From: Blastococcus atacamensis
GTDB lineage: Bacteria > Actinomycetota > Actinomycetes > Mycobacteriales > Geodermatophilaceae
Length of the DNA stretch: 61,630 nucleotides
Direction: 5' to 3'
Assembly: GCF_002938425.1 (NCBI RefSeq)
Contig: NZ_POQU01000013.1
Coordinates: forward strand, 1 to 61,630
Numbering within the stretch: position 1 is the first letter of the stretch; every line of letters begins with the position of its first letter. Below, piece after piece: positions 1 to 12,154 of this stretch. The notes under the pieces are model-generated. The model had not been told where the DNA came from, ran no database searches, and was given only the letters and a program-made list of their open reading frames with translations. The position numbers were made by a program, and so were the translations under genes.

Positions 1-1264
<1,264 letters not shown>

Positions 1265-1265
<1 letters not shown>

Positions 1266-2041
1266 TGGGCATCCTCGAGGGCAAGAAGATCCTGGTCACG
1301 GGGGTGCTCACCGAGGCCTCCATCGCCTTCGCCACCGCACGTCTGGCGCAGGAGCAGGGCGCCACCGTCGTCCTGTCCAACTTCGGTCGTGCGCTCTCGC
1401 TGTGCCAGCGGATCGCCAAGCGGCTGCCGCAGGAGGCCGCCGTCGTCGAGCTCGACGTGACGAACACCGAGCACCTCGGCTCGCTGGCCGACCGGTTGCG
1501 CGAGATCGACGGACTCGACGGCCGTCTCGATGGGGTTGTCCACTCGATCGGCTTCGCCCCGCAGGAGGCGATGGGGGAGGGCTTCCCCGAGGTCGCGTGG
1601 GAGCACGCCGCCACGGCGTTCCAGGTCTCGGCCTGGTCCTACGCCTCGCTGACGCAGGCCTGCCGTCCGCTGCTGGCCAACCCGTCCTCGGTCGTCGGCC
1701 TCACCTTCGACGCCAGCGTCGCCTGGCCGGTGTACGGGTGGATGGGCGCGGCCAAGGCGGCGCTGGAGTCCACCTCCCGCTACGTGGCCCGTGAGCTCGG
1801 TCCCGAGGGCGTGCGGTCGAACATCGTCGCCGCCGGCCCGCTGCGCAGCATGGCGATGAAGTCCATCCCCGGCAGCAAGCAGTTCGAGGAGGCATGGGAG
1901 GGGCGCGCCCCGCTCGGCTGGTCGGTCACCGACACCGAGCCCGCGGGCAAGGCCGTCGTCGCGCTGTTGTCAGACTGGTTCCCCGCCACCACCGGGGAGA
2001 TCGTCCACGTCGACGGAGGCTTCCACGCCGTGGGCGTGTGA
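1265..2041 (+). CDS. inhA: Enoyl-ACP reductase (NADH), InhA/FabI type
   Basis: A 258-residue enoyl-ACP reductase that reduces trans-2-enoyl-ACP with NADH, the last step of each FAS-II cycle. It has the atypical SDR spacing of FabI/InhA, Tyr157 and Lys164 in YGWMGAAK, rather than YxxxK. Other matches are GKKILVTGVLTEASIAF at the N terminus, HSIGFAPQ for the substrate loop, and VAAGPLRSMAM. The ATG overlaps the fabG stop by one base. Orthologues make mycolate precursors in mycobacteria. Nothing in this window shows mycolate condensation, so here it may simply serve ordinary fatty-acid synthesis. Confidence 0.95.
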
Positions 2042-2079
2042 GTGCATCCAGCGTCGCCCCGCAAGAGGAAAGAACCCAC

Positions 2080-3222
2080 GTGCCCCGCGTCATCGTCGAC
2101 ATCACCCCTGCCGGTCAGCGCCCCGACGAGGACCCGTCGCTCGCCGTCCGCAACAACGGCGGTGTCGAGCCGTCGTCCACTTCCGCTCCGGCCGGCCGCC
2201 GTGAGGCGCTGCTGCTCCTGTCGTTCGGCGGCCCCGAGGGCCACGACGACGTGATGCCGTTCCTGGAGAACGTCACCCGGGGCCGCGGCATCCCGCGCGA
2301 GCGGCTGGAGGAGGTGGCCGAGCACTACCACCACTTCGACGGCGTCAGCCCGATCAACGACCAGAACAAGGCGCTGATCTCGGCACTCGAGGGCGAGCTG
2401 ACCGCGGCCGGCATCGACCTGCCGGTCTACTGGGGCAACCGGAACTGGGCGCCCTACATCGAGGACGTCTGGCAGCAGATGGCGGCCGACGGCATCCAGC
2501 ACGCCTACGTGCTGCCGACGTCGGCGTACGCCTCGTTCTCCGGCTGCCGGCAGTACCACGAGGACATCGCCCGGGCCCGTGCCGCCATGGGTGGCTCCGC
2601 CGACGCCGCCACCGGGCCGACGGCGGAGAAGCTGCCGCACTACTTCGACGCCGACGGCTTCGTGCGGGCCAACGCCGACGCACTGGCTGCCGCGCTGGCG
2701 GAGCTGCCCGCCGACGTCCGCGGCTCCGCGCGCCTGGTCGCGACGGCGCACAGCATCCCCGACTCGATGGCCGCCGTCGCCGGTCCGCAGGGGCACGCCT
2801 ACGAGGCCGAGCTGATGGAGACCGCTCGGCGCGTCGTCGCGCTGGCCGCCCCCGGCCGGGACTTCGACCTCGTCTGGCAGAGCCGTTCCGGCCCCCCCTC
2901 GGTGCCGTGGCTGGAGCCCGACGTCAACGACCACCTGACGGCGCTGGCCGAGGCGGGGGAGAAGGCGGTCGTCCTCTTCCCGGTCGGGTTCGTCAGCGAC
3001 CACCTCGAGGTGATCTGGGACCTCGACAACGAGGCGAAGGAGACCGCCGGCGAGCTGGGGCTGGCCTTCGCCCGCGCGGCGACGGCCGGCACCCACCCGG
3101 CGTTCGTCCGGTCGCTGGTCGGGCTGTTGACCGAGCGCCGGGCCGGGGGAGCGCCGCGGCTGGGCACGAACTGCCCTGCGTCCTGCTGCTTCACCCCGCC
3201 GCGGCCTCGCCCGACCGCCTGA
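2080..3222 (+). CDS. hemH: Ferrochelatase (coproporphyrin type), Fe-S form
   Basis: About 380 residues. The enzyme inserts ferrous iron into coproporphyrin III (actinobacterial route) or protoporphyrin IX. Family signatures are LLLSFGGPEG near the N terminus, the catalytic His in ATAHSIP, and FPVGFVSDHLEV with the metal-site Glu. The C terminus carries NCPASCC (Cys365, 369, 370), and SGCRQYHEDI supplies another Cys; these resemble the [2Fe-2S] ligands of actinobacterial ferrochelatases. GTG at 2080 follows AGAGGAAAG by 7 nt. A GTG at 2038 overlapping the inhA stop is possible and would add 14 residues. The N-terminal 40 residues before the core are low complexity. Confidence 0.93.
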   Translation: MPRVIVDITPAGQRPDEDPSLAVRNNGGVEPSSTSAPAGRREALLLLSFGGPEGHDDVMPFLENVTRGRGIPRERLEEVAEHYHHFDGVSPINDQNKALISALEGELTAAGIDLPVYWGNRNWAPYIEDVWQQMAADGIQHAYVLPTSAYASFSGCRQYHEDIARARAAMGGSADAATGPTAEKLPHYFDADGFVRANADALAAALAELPADVRGSARLVATAHSIPDSMAAVAGPQGHAYEAELMETARRVVALAAPGRDFDLVWQSRSGPPSVPWLEPDVNDHLTALAEAGEKAVVLFPVGFVSDHLEVIWDLDNEAKETAGELGLAFARAATAGTHPAFVRSLVGLLTERRAGGAPRLGTNCPASCCFTPPRPRPTA

Positions 3223-3243
3223 TCGGGGCGCTGCCTGAGCCCG

Positions 3244-3385
3244 TCAGCCGACGGCGGCGGGCACCGCACGGACGACGTCGACCATCCTCGTCGGTGTCGA
3301 CGACGCGGTGGCCCCGGCGGGCCGGCTCGTCCAGGACGGTGGACCTGCCTGCCCCGACCATGCCCGTCAGCAGCACGACGCCCAT
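3244..3385 (-). pseudogene. Remnant of a small P-loop nucleotide kinase
   Basis: On the minus strand an ATG at 3385 opens VVLLTGMVGAGRSTVLDE, then RRGHRVVDTDEDG. This looks like the start of a small AAA/adenylate-kinase-like ATPase with the Walker A Lys replaced by Arg (GAGRST). After about 36 residues the frame turns into Arg-rich sequence. A shift restores a short plausible end, DVVRAVPAAVG, with a stop at 3244-3246. The lid, core and catalytic parts of such kinases (about 170 residues) are missing. The likely history is internal deletion and frameshift between hemH and argG. The kinase identity rests on one motif and its context. Confidence 0.55.
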
Positions 3386-3424
3386 GGAGGACGTCAGCCC
3401 GGCTAGCCGACCTTCGTGGCTGCC

Positions 3425-5657
<2,233 letters not shown>

Positions 5658-5762
5658 GGGAGCGAGGCTACGTTCGCCGGCGCGTCCGCCCTCCGCCGCA
5701 GGTGTGTCGCCAGGTCGGGCGAGAACGGTCAGACGGGGGCTCCTGTCTGCCAGACTGCGGCC

Positions 5763-6200
5763 ATGGCTGCCTGGGTGATCTGGCTGATCGGTGCCGTCGC
5801 GCTCGCCGTCGGCGAGGTGCTGACGCTCGACCTGGTGCTGCTCATGCTCGCCGGGGGTGCGCTGGGCGGCCTCGTCGTGGCCCTGGCCGGCGGTGGCGCG
5901 GTGCTCCAGGTCGTGGCCTTCGTCGCCGTCTCCGGCCTGCTGCTCGGCGGTGTCCGCCCGCTGGCCAGGCGCCACCTGGAGAACCGGACCCCGCTGCAGC
6001 TCGACGGCGTCGACACCCTCATCGGGCGGACGGCGAAGGTCACCCGCGACGTCGACGTGTCGGGCGGGCGCATCCAGCTGGGCGCCGACGAGTGGACCGC
6101 CCGCAGCCAGCACAGCGGCGAGTCGTTCGCCGTCGGCGCCACCGTGCGGATCCTGCAGGTCGACGGGGCGACCGCGGTCGTCGGCGACGCGCTGGAGTGA
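5763..6200 (+). CDS. NfeD-like membrane protein
   Basis: 145 residues: two to three N-terminal membrane helices (about 5-70, including WVIWLIGAVALAVGEVLTL) and a C-terminal OB-fold domain (about 80-145) with LIGRTAKVTRDV and VRILQVDGATAVV, typical of short NfeD1b proteins. Such proteins partner with SPFH proteins encoded next door, as here, and are thought to help organise membrane microdomains. CAGACT at 5751-5756 lies 6 nt before the ATG and there is no Shine-Dalgarno, so the transcript may be leaderless. It corresponds to Rv1487 by position. Confidence 0.87.
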   Translation: MAAWVIWLIGAVALAVGEVLTLDLVLLMLAGGALGGLVVALAGGGAVLQVVAFVAVSGLLLGGVRPLARRHLENRTPLQLDGVDTLIGRTAKVTRDVDVSGGRIQLGADEWTARSQHSGESFAVGATVRILQVDGATAVVGDALE

Positions 6201-6276
6201 ACAATGCGCCGGGTTGCTGACCTGGCGGACCGGGCCGGGCAGGATCTACACCGACCCCCGAGGAAGGGAGCCTGCC

Positions 6277-7500
6277 GTGGAACCGGCGCTCATCGCTCTG
6301 CTCGTCGTCGCCGTCCTGGTGATCGTCCTGCTCGCCAAGAGCGTGACCATCGTGCCGCAGGCACAGGCCAAGGTCGTGGAACGGCTGGGTCGCTACAGCC
6401 GCACCCTGTCGCCCGGCCTGTCGATCCTGGTGCCCTTCATCGACCGGGTGCGCGCCACCATCGATCTCCGCGAGCAGGTCGTCTCCTTCCCGCCGCAGCC
6501 CGTCATCACCGCCGACAACCTGCAGGTCGGGATCGACACCGTCGTCTACTTCCAGGTGACCGACCCGCGCCTGGCCGTGTACGGCATCGCGAACTACATC
6601 ACCGGTATGGAGCAGCTGACCACGACGACGCTGCGCAACGTCGTGGGTGGCCTGAACCTCGAAGGTGCGCTCACCGGCCGCGACGGCATCAACAGCCAGC
6701 TGCGGTCGGTGCTCGACGGCACCACCGGCCCGTGGGGCCTGCGGGTGGCACGCGTGGAGATCAAGGCGATCGACCCGCCGCTGTCGATCCAGGACTCCAT
6801 GGAGAAGCAGATGCGCGCCGACCGCGACAAGCGCGCCATCATCCTCACCGCCGAGGGTCAGCGGCAGGCGGCCATCACCTCTGCCGAGGGCGAGAAGGCC
6901 GCGGCGATCCTCTCGGCGGAGGGCAAGAAGCAGGCCGCGATCCTCGAGGCGGAGGCCGAGCGGCAGAGCCGCATCCTGCGCGCCGAGGGCGAGCGGGCCG
7001 CGCTCTACCTCCAGGCCCAGGGTCAGGCGAAGTCCATCGAGACGGTCTTCCAGGCCATCCACGACGGCAAGCCCGACCAGGGGCTGCTGGCCTACCAGTA
7101 CCTGCAGACGCTGCCGCAGATCGCGCAGGGCGACGCCAACAAGATGTGGATCGTCCCGAGCGAGTTCAGCAAGGCCCTCGACGGGCTGGCCAACCTGGGC
7201 GGCGCCGGTGACGGCCGTTCCTGGATGGACGTTCCGCCGTCCGCCGACGGCGGCAACGGCGCGGCGAAGGAGGGGCTGGACACCAGCAGCTGGTTCGAAT
7301 CCCAGCTGCCCCGGGCCGCCGACCAGCCGGAGGCGAAGATCGAGCTGTCGAGCATCACCGACACCGCGCCGGCCGTGCCGACGCCGCCGCCGCTGTCGGA
7401 GGTGACCGCCGACGTGCGGGCGAGCGGCCCGGCCGCCGACCCCGCCGTCCGCGAGCAGTTCGGCACGAGCGACGAAGGCGACGCGCAGCCGCGAGCCTGA
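6277..7500 (+). CDS. SPFH/band-7 membrane protein (stomatin/paraslipin type)
   Basis: 407 residues. One N-terminal membrane anchor (about 3-20, ALIALLVVAVLVIVLL) is followed by an SPFH domain (about 25-185; VERLGRYSRTLSPGL, DPPLSIQDSMEKQMRA). Next comes a coiled coil of repeated EGxxxAAI units (about 188-255), then a stomatin C region and a Pro-rich tail. Members form large membrane scaffolds and often pair with an NfeD protein, here 76 bases upstream. GTG at 6277 follows AGGAAGGGAG. The gene ends in a strong hairpin shared with the converging sigma-factor gene. It corresponds to Rv1488 by position. Confidence 0.92.
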   Translation: MEPALIALLVVAVLVIVLLAKSVTIVPQAQAKVVERLGRYSRTLSPGLSILVPFIDRVRATIDLREQVVSFPPQPVITADNLQVGIDTVVYFQVTDPRLAVYGIANYITGMEQLTTTTLRNVVGGLNLEGALTGRDGINSQLRSVLDGTTGPWGLRVARVEIKAIDPPLSIQDSMEKQMRADRDKRAIILTAEGQRQAAITSAEGEKAAAILSAEGKKQAAILEAEAERQSRILRAEGERAALYLQAQGQAKSIETVFQAIHDGKPDQGLLAYQYLQTLPQIAQGDANKMWIVPSEFSKALDGLANLGGAGDGRSWMDVPPSADGGNGAAKEGLDTSSWFESQLPRAADQPEAKIELSSITDTAPAVPTPPPLSEVTADVRASGPAADPAVREQFGTSDEGDAQPRA

Positions 7501-7505
7501 CGTGG

Positions 7506-7539
7506 GAGAGGGGACCTCCGGTACCGGAAGTCCCCTCTC
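7506..7539. terminator. Bidirectional terminator hairpin
   Basis: GAGAGGGGAC (7506-7515) pairs with GTCCCCTCTC (7530-7539). After one mismatch, TCCG pairs with CGGA around a GTAC loop. It lies exactly between the converging SPFH and sigma-factor genes. Confidence 0.88.
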
Positions 7540-8472
7540 TCAGTCCTTGAGGAGGCCTTCGCGCAGCTTGGCCAGGGTCTGGCTGAGCAACCGGGAGACG
7601 TGCATCTGCGAGATGCCGATGTCCGCGGCGATCTGCGACTGGGTCATGTTGCCGAAGAACCGCAGGATGAGGATGCGGCGCTCGCGGGCCGGGATGGTGG
7701 CCAGCAGCGGCTGCAGCGACTCCCGGTACTCCACACCCTCCAGCGCGGCGTCCTCCTCGCCCAGCGTCGCCGCCAGGGTGGGGGAGTCGTCCTCCCCGGA
7801 GAGCCGCTCGTCCAGCGAGCTGCTGCGGTAGGCGTTGGCCACGGCCAGCCCCTCGAGCACCTCCGCGCGCGGGATGCCCAGGTGCTCGGCCAGCTCGCTG
7901 GGCGTCGGTGCCCGCCCGTTCTTCTGCGCCAGCTCGCCGACGGCCGAGTTCAGCGACAGGTGCAGCTCCTGGAGGCGGCGCGGAACACGCACCGACCAGC
8001 CCTGGTCGCGGAAGTGCCGCTTGATCTCGCCGGTGATCGTGGGCACCGCGAAGGACAGGAACTCCACGCCGCGGGTCGGGTCGAACCGGTCGATGGCGGC
8101 GATCAGGCCGAGGGTGCCGACCTGGAGCAGGTCGTCGAACGGCTCGCCGCGGTTGCTGAACCGGCGGGCGAAGTGACGGACGAGGGGCAGGTGCTCCTCG
8201 ACCAGGACCTCACGGAGCCGCTCACGCCGCGGGTCGTCCTTCTCCAGCGACGCCAGTTCGGCGAACAGCGGCGCGGTGCGCTCGGCCCGGCGCCGGTTCT
8301 CCGACATGGGTACGACGTCGGGCTCCGCGGCCGGCTCGGCCACGGGGATCTCCGCCACCGCTTCCGGGGCGTCGTCGGGCGTGCGCGCGGACGGCACGGC
8401 CGGGGTCGCGTCCTCGCCCGGTCGGGCGTCCAGCGGCTCCTCGACGGAGTCGCGGGCTGCCGAGGGGGTCAC
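7540..8472 (-). CDS. sigF: RNA polymerase sigma factor, SigB/SigF family
   Basis: A 310-residue group 3 sigma factor for general stress or differentiation. After an acidic Ala/Pro/Glu tail of about 65 residues come region 2 (DLLQVGTLGLIAAIDRFDPT, FAVPTITGEIKRHFRD), region 3 (PRRLQELHLSLNSAVGELAQ) and region 4 with the helix-turn-helix MTQSQIAADIGISQMHVSRL. No zinc or ECF features are present. The GTG start overlaps the stop of the anti-sigma gene (GTGA), so the two are coupled. A matching SigF-type promoter lies upstream of the pair, implying autoregulation. The symbol follows the mycobacterial name; SigB would be equally fair. Confidence 0.93.
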   Translation of the reverse strand: MTPSAARDSVEEPLDARPGEDATPAVPSARTPDDAPEAVAEIPVAEPAAEPDVVPMSENRRRAERTAPLFAELASLEKDDPRRERLREVLVEEHLPLVRHFARRFSNRGEPFDDLLQVGTLGLIAAIDRFDPTRGVEFLSFAVPTITGEIKRHFRDQGWSVRVPRRLQELHLSLNSAVGELAQKNGRAPTPSELAEHLGIPRAEVLEGLAVANAYRSSSLDERLSGEDDSPTLAATLGEEDAALEGVEYRESLQPLLATIPARERRILILRFFGNMTQSQIAADIGISQMHVSRLLSQTLAKLREGLLKD

Positions 8473-8960
8473 CGGGCCACCGAGAGGTCCTGGTCGCTGC
8501 CCACCCCGGCCGGCCGCTGACCGGGCAGGAACTTGTCCATGGAGATGACGGCGACGGCGTGGTGGCTGCCGTCGCCCGCCGGCACCTGGGCCTGGGTGGA
8601 GCGACGGCCCTCGACGGCGTCGACCAGTGCGGCCAGCACCGCCCAGCCGAACCCGTCGACGGGGACCTCGGTGCCGTCGGCGGTGGGGACCCAGGCGTCG
8701 ATGTGCAGCCCGGCGCGCGTGGTCTCGAAGACGACGGTCAGGGGAGCGTCGCCCTCCGCGATGGTGCTGAGCGTCGCGCAGGCCTCGTCGACGGCGAGCC
8801 GGAGGTCCTCGACCGCGTCCAGGTCGTAGTCCATGCGCATCGCCAGGTCACCGGCCATGGCCCGGACCGCGGGGAGCTGGGTGGCCGTGGTGGGCACGCG
8901 CAGCTCCAGCCGTTCCGGGCGCCGCGCGTCCTGCGCGAGGGTGCCCCTCGAGTCGACCAT
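8469..8960 (-). CDS. rsbW: Anti-sigma factor, RsbW/UsfX type
   Basis: A 163-residue GHKL ATPase-like protein that would bind and hold the sigma factor encoded directly downstream. LELRVPTTATQLPAVRAM opens the fold and DLRLAVDEACATL marks the N-box. The usual Asn of the N-box is absent, as in mycobacterial UsfX (DLRLAVDEVCTRL), so this looks lineage-typical rather than broken. The ATG at 8960 follows GAAGGAG by 7 nt. The last bases overlap the sigma-factor start. Release probably depends on a STAS antagonist; one is encoded at 12155-12553 and another is fused to the phosphatase next door. Confidence 0.88.
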   Translation of the reverse strand: MVDSRGTLAQDARRPERLELRVPTTATQLPAVRAMAGDLAMRMDYDLDAVEDLRLAVDEACATLSTIAEGDAPLTVVFETTRAGLHIDAWVPTADGTEVPVDGFGWAVLAALVDAVEGRRSTQAQVPAGDGSHHAVAVISMDKFLPGQRPAGVGSDQDLSVAR

Positions 8961-9073
8961 CCGTCGTCCGCTCCTTCGTTTCCGGCGCGCTCGGCCCTCG
9001 AGTCGCGGCGGTCCATCCTGTCCGGGGGCCTCACCCCGGTGGGGCGGACCGTCGTCCGGGTCACTGCACAAGG

Positions 9074-9107
9074 GGACTGGTTACCCGCGGGAGCCGGGCC
9101 GGGAAAC
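9074..9107 (-). promoter_or_regulatory. SigF-type promoter of the anti-sigma/sigma operon
   Basis: On the minus strand GTTT (9107-9104) and GGGTAA (9086-9081) are separated by 17 nt. This fits the SigF consensus of actinobacteria, GTTT-N15-17-GGGTA. The start would fall near 9074, giving a leader of about 110 nt to rsbW. The arrangement implies positive autoregulation by SigF. Confidence 0.72.
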
Positions 9108-9182
9108 GTGTCCCTTCCCAGGGGGCGACAACCCCCGGTGCGCGGTTGCCGCGCCCCGCACCCTGCGGTTCCCTGGCCCGAG

Positions 9183-11012
9183 ATGAGCGCCAGTTCCAGC
9201 AGTCTGCCACCCATGTCCGACGACCCCCCGGACGAGGGTTCCGCGGTGCTGGTCGCAGCCCTCGACGCGGCGCCGCAGCCGATCTTCCTCCTGCGGGCCG
9301 ACACCGCCGAACCCCTCTGGTTGAACGCGCGGGCCCGCGAGCTCCACGACGGCGGCGACGGTCTCCCCGAGATCGCCGGCCGGCCGGTCACCGATGCGGT
9401 CGAGGCGGCGCTGCGCAACGGCCGCGCCGAGACGGTGCTGGGGCCGCTGGGGGTGGGCGGGTCACGGACGGCGGCGACCGTGCGGCCTCTCACCGTCGGC
9501 GGCGAGCCGGCCGCGCTCGTGGTGTTGGAGCAGGTCGGCGACGACCCCGCGGACGACCTCCACCGGGCGCAGCTGGCACTGCTCCCGCCATCCCTGCCGG
9601 TGCTGCCGGACCTGCGGCTGTCGGGCAGCTACCAACGGGCCACCGATGATTCGGTCGCCGGCGGGGACTGGTACGACGCCGTCCCGCTGGGCAAGGGGCG
9701 GCTGGCCCTCGTCGTCGGCGACGCGGTGGGGCACGGCGTCGCGGCCGCCGGGGCCATGAGCCGCCTCCGCGGTGCCCTCCGCTCGACGCTGCTGCGCGAC
9801 AGCGAGCCGACCGCGGTCCTCGAGACGCTGGACGCGTTCGCCGCCGACATGGAGGACGTGGAGGGCGCGTCGATCTTCTACGGCGTCCTGGACGCCGGCA
9901 CCGGACGGTTGGTCTACAGCGCCGCGGGCCACCCGGCCCCGCTGGTCGTGGGCGCCGACGGCGCGATCCGGTGGCTACGCGTCGTGCCCCGTCCGCCGCT
10001 CGGCACCCTGCCCGGCACGCCGTCGACCGTGCACGAGGACGTGCTCCCGCACGGCGCCACGCTCGTGCTCTTCTCCAACGGCGCCGTCACGGGGGCCGAC
10101 GAGGGACCGGCCGAGGCCCTGGACCGCCTGGGCCAGGTGTCCCGGGAGGTGCTGGGCGGGCCGGAGGACCTGGACGCGGAGACCGCCGCAGGGCTTGCCG
10201 GCGCCATCGCCGAGGGCGTTCGCCGCCCGCACGGCTGGCTCGACGACGTCGCCGTCCTGCTCGTGCACCGCCGGGCGACCACGCCGCAGGAGTTCCGGAT
10301 GGACCTGACCGCGGTGCCCCAGGCGCTGCCGGGGATCCGCCGCCGCCTCAACGGCTGGCTCACCGGCGTCGGCATGGGCGAGCAGGACCGGGTGGGGGTG
10401 ATGGTCGCCGTCGGTGAGGCGTGCGCGAACGCCGCCGAGCACGCCTACGCCGGTGTCGAGCCGGGGCCGATGTCGGTGACCGCCCAGGTCGACGTCGACG
10501 GCGTCCTCACCGTGACCGTGCACGACGAGGGGACCTGGCGGCCGCCGGACCGGGACCCAGGCGACCGGGGTCGCGGACTGCTGATCATGCGCCAGCTGGT
10601 GGACGGCGTGACGCTGGTGGAGGACTCCGGCACGACGGTCATCCTCAGCTTCCGGCTGCGCCAGACGCCGGACGTGGACCTGGCCCAGCCGCGCGCCGGC
10701 GAGGGTGCGGACGTGGTCGTCGACCGGGAGGGCGAACGGCCGGTCGTCCGGGCCGGCGGGGCGGTCGACAGCCTGTGCGCCGAACAGCTGCGGATCCGCA
10801 TGCTGGAAGCCAGCCACGGCGGCGCGATGCCGATGGAGCTCGACCTCGACGAGGTGAGCCTGTTCAGCAGCGCCGCGGTTCGGGTGGTCCTGGCGGTGGC
10901 GCGGATCGCCCGCGACGAGGGCTGGCGGCTGGTGGTGCACGCACCTGCCGGGCGCGTGACCCGTCACGTGCTGGAGATCAGCGGCCTGGACGGCCTGGTC
11001 GACCTGCGCTGA
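9183..11012 (+). CDS. PP2C phosphatase fused to a GHKL kinase and a STAS domain
   Basis: 609 residues with four parts: a PAS-like N terminus (about 20-130); a SpoIIE/PP2C phosphatase (about 145-360; GGDWYDAVPLGKG, VVGDAVGHGVAAAGAM, GWLDDVAVLLVHR); an RsbW-like ATPase (about 370-500) with intact N-box VAVGEACANAAEHAYAG and GRGLLIMRQLVDGV; and a STAS domain (about 515-609; DLDEVSLFSSAAVRVVL). The phosphatase would dephosphorylate STAS antagonists so that they free the sigma factor. It is divergent from the sigma operon. ATG at 9183 is used; ATG at 9213 is also possible. Having phosphatase, kinase and antagonist in one chain suggests a self-contained switch. Confidence 0.9.
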   Translation: MSASSSSLPPMSDDPPDEGSAVLVAALDAAPQPIFLLRADTAEPLWLNARARELHDGGDGLPEIAGRPVTDAVEAALRNGRAETVLGPLGVGGSRTAATVRPLTVGGEPAALVVLEQVGDDPADDLHRAQLALLPPSLPVLPDLRLSGSYQRATDDSVAGGDWYDAVPLGKGRLALVVGDAVGHGVAAAGAMSRLRGALRSTLLRDSEPTAVLETLDAFAADMEDVEGASIFYGVLDAGTGRLVYSAAGHPAPLVVGADGAIRWLRVVPRPPLGTLPGTPSTVHEDVLPHGATLVLFSNGAVTGADEGPAEALDRLGQVSREVLGGPEDLDAETAAGLAGAIAEGVRRPHGWLDDVAVLLVHRRATTPQEFRMDLTAVPQALPGIRRRLNGWLTGVGMGEQDRVGVMVAVGEACANAAEHAYAGVEPGPMSVTAQVDVDGVLTVTVHDEGTWRPPDRDPGDRGRGLLIMRQLVDGVTLVEDSGTTVILSFRLRQTPDVDLAQPRAGEGADVVVDREGERPVVRAGGAVDSLCAEQLRIRMLEASHGGAMPMELDLDEVSLFSSAAVRVVLAVARIARDEGWRLVVHAPAGRVTRHVLEISGLDGLVDLR

Positions 11013-11058
11013 GGGTGACCGGCGTTTGCGGAACGTCTCCGTTGCCCATCCACCGCCC

Positions 11059-12069
11059 GTGAGACTGCGGCGGAGCGACGTGCACGGTCCGGGCTACCGA
11101 CGACGACGTGCCGGGCGCGGCTTCGCGTACTACGACGTCGACGGCACCCTCATCAAGGACGACGAGCGGCTGGACCGGATCCGGGGTCTGGCGATCCCAC
11201 CGGCCTGGAAGGACGTCTGGATCTGCCCGTGGCCGAACGGGCACATCCAGGCCACCGGCCTCGACGTCGCCGGGCGCCGCCAGTACCGGTACCACGACCA
11301 GTGGCGGGTCCGGCGGGACGCGGAGAAGCACGAGCGGGTCCTGGAGATCGCCCGCCAGCTGCCCGACGTGCGGGACGCCGTGAAGGCCGGGCTGCGCACC
11401 CGTGGCCTCAACCGCGACCGCGTGCTGGCCACCGCCATCCGGCTGCTCGACCTCGGCGCCTTCCGCGTCGGCAGCGAGCAGTACGAGGAGGAGAACGGCA
11501 CCTTCGGGCTGGCCACGCTCAAGCGCGCCCACGTCTCCGTGCGGGGCGAGCGCACCTTCTACTCCTACGTCGCCAAGGGTGGGATCGACCGGGAGGTCGA
11601 GATCACCGACCGGCCCACGGCCACCGTCGTCCGGCAGCTGCTGGAGCGTCCGGCGGACGCGGGGGACGAGTTGCTGGCCTACCAGACCGACGACGGCCGC
11701 TGGCACGACGTGACCAGCGGCGAGATCAACGCCTATCTGAAGGAGATCAGCGGCGCGGAGATCTCGGCCAAGGACTTCCGGACCTGGACGGCGACCGTGC
11801 TCATGGCCGCCGCGCTGGCCGAGGCGTCGCCGCCGGCGTCGAAGACCGCGCGGAAGAAGGTGGTGAGCGCCGCCTACAAGCAGGTCAGCGAGCAGCTGGG
11901 CAACACGCCCGCGGTGTGCAAGGCGAGCTACGTGGACCCGCGGGTCGTCGACCGGTACGAGCACGGCGAGACGGTGGCGCACGCCCTTCGGGAGGCCGAC
12001 GAGGCCGACGCCGACCGAGACACGCAGAAGGTGCTCGAGCAGGCCGTCTGCCAGCTGCTCTCCGCCTGA
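11059..12069 (+). CDS. DNA topoisomerase IB, poxvirus/bacterial type
   Basis: About 336 residues. It relaxes supercoils through a transient 3'-phosphotyrosyl link. Catalytic residues can be placed by comparison with Deinococcus topoisomerase IB: Arg in GLRTRGLNRD, Lys in VAKGGIDREVEI, Arg in KDFRTWTAT, and Asn nine residues before the active Tyr in LGNTPAVCKASYVDP. The length is normal for the family. GTG at 11059 is the likely start, since protein similarity begins there; no Shine-Dalgarno is visible. A TTG at 11026 would extend it. A strong hairpin follows the stop. Confidence 0.92.
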   Translation: MRLRRSDVHGPGYRRRRAGRGFAYYDVDGTLIKDDERLDRIRGLAIPPAWKDVWICPWPNGHIQATGLDVAGRRQYRYHDQWRVRRDAEKHERVLEIARQLPDVRDAVKAGLRTRGLNRDRVLATAIRLLDLGAFRVGSEQYEEENGTFGLATLKRAHVSVRGERTFYSYVAKGGIDREVEITDRPTATVVRQLLERPADAGDELLAYQTDDGRWHDVTSGEINAYLKEISGAEISAKDFRTWTATVLMAAALAEASPPASKTARKKVVSAAYKQVSEQLGNTPAVCKASYVDPRVVDRYEHGETVAHALREADEADADRDTQKVLEQAVCQLLSA

Positions 12070-12085
12070 ACGCCTCTGGGCCCGA

Positions 12086-12127
12086 ACGACGACGGCCCCG
12101 CTCCGGGGGGAGCGGGGCCGTCGTCGT
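12086..12127. terminator. Bidirectional terminator hairpin
   Basis: A perfect 17-bp stem, 12086-12102 with 12111-12127 (ACGACGACGGCCCCGCT and its complement), around an 8-base G-rich loop. It sits between the converging topoisomerase and STAS genes. Confidence 0.9.
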
Positions 12128-12154
12128 CGTTGCCGGGCCGGAGCCCGGCGCCGT

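Noticed and set aside
8469-8960. rsbW as a pseudogene because the N-box Asn is missing
   Set aside because: Mycobacterial UsfX lacks it too, the length and start are normal, and it is coupled to the sigma gene.
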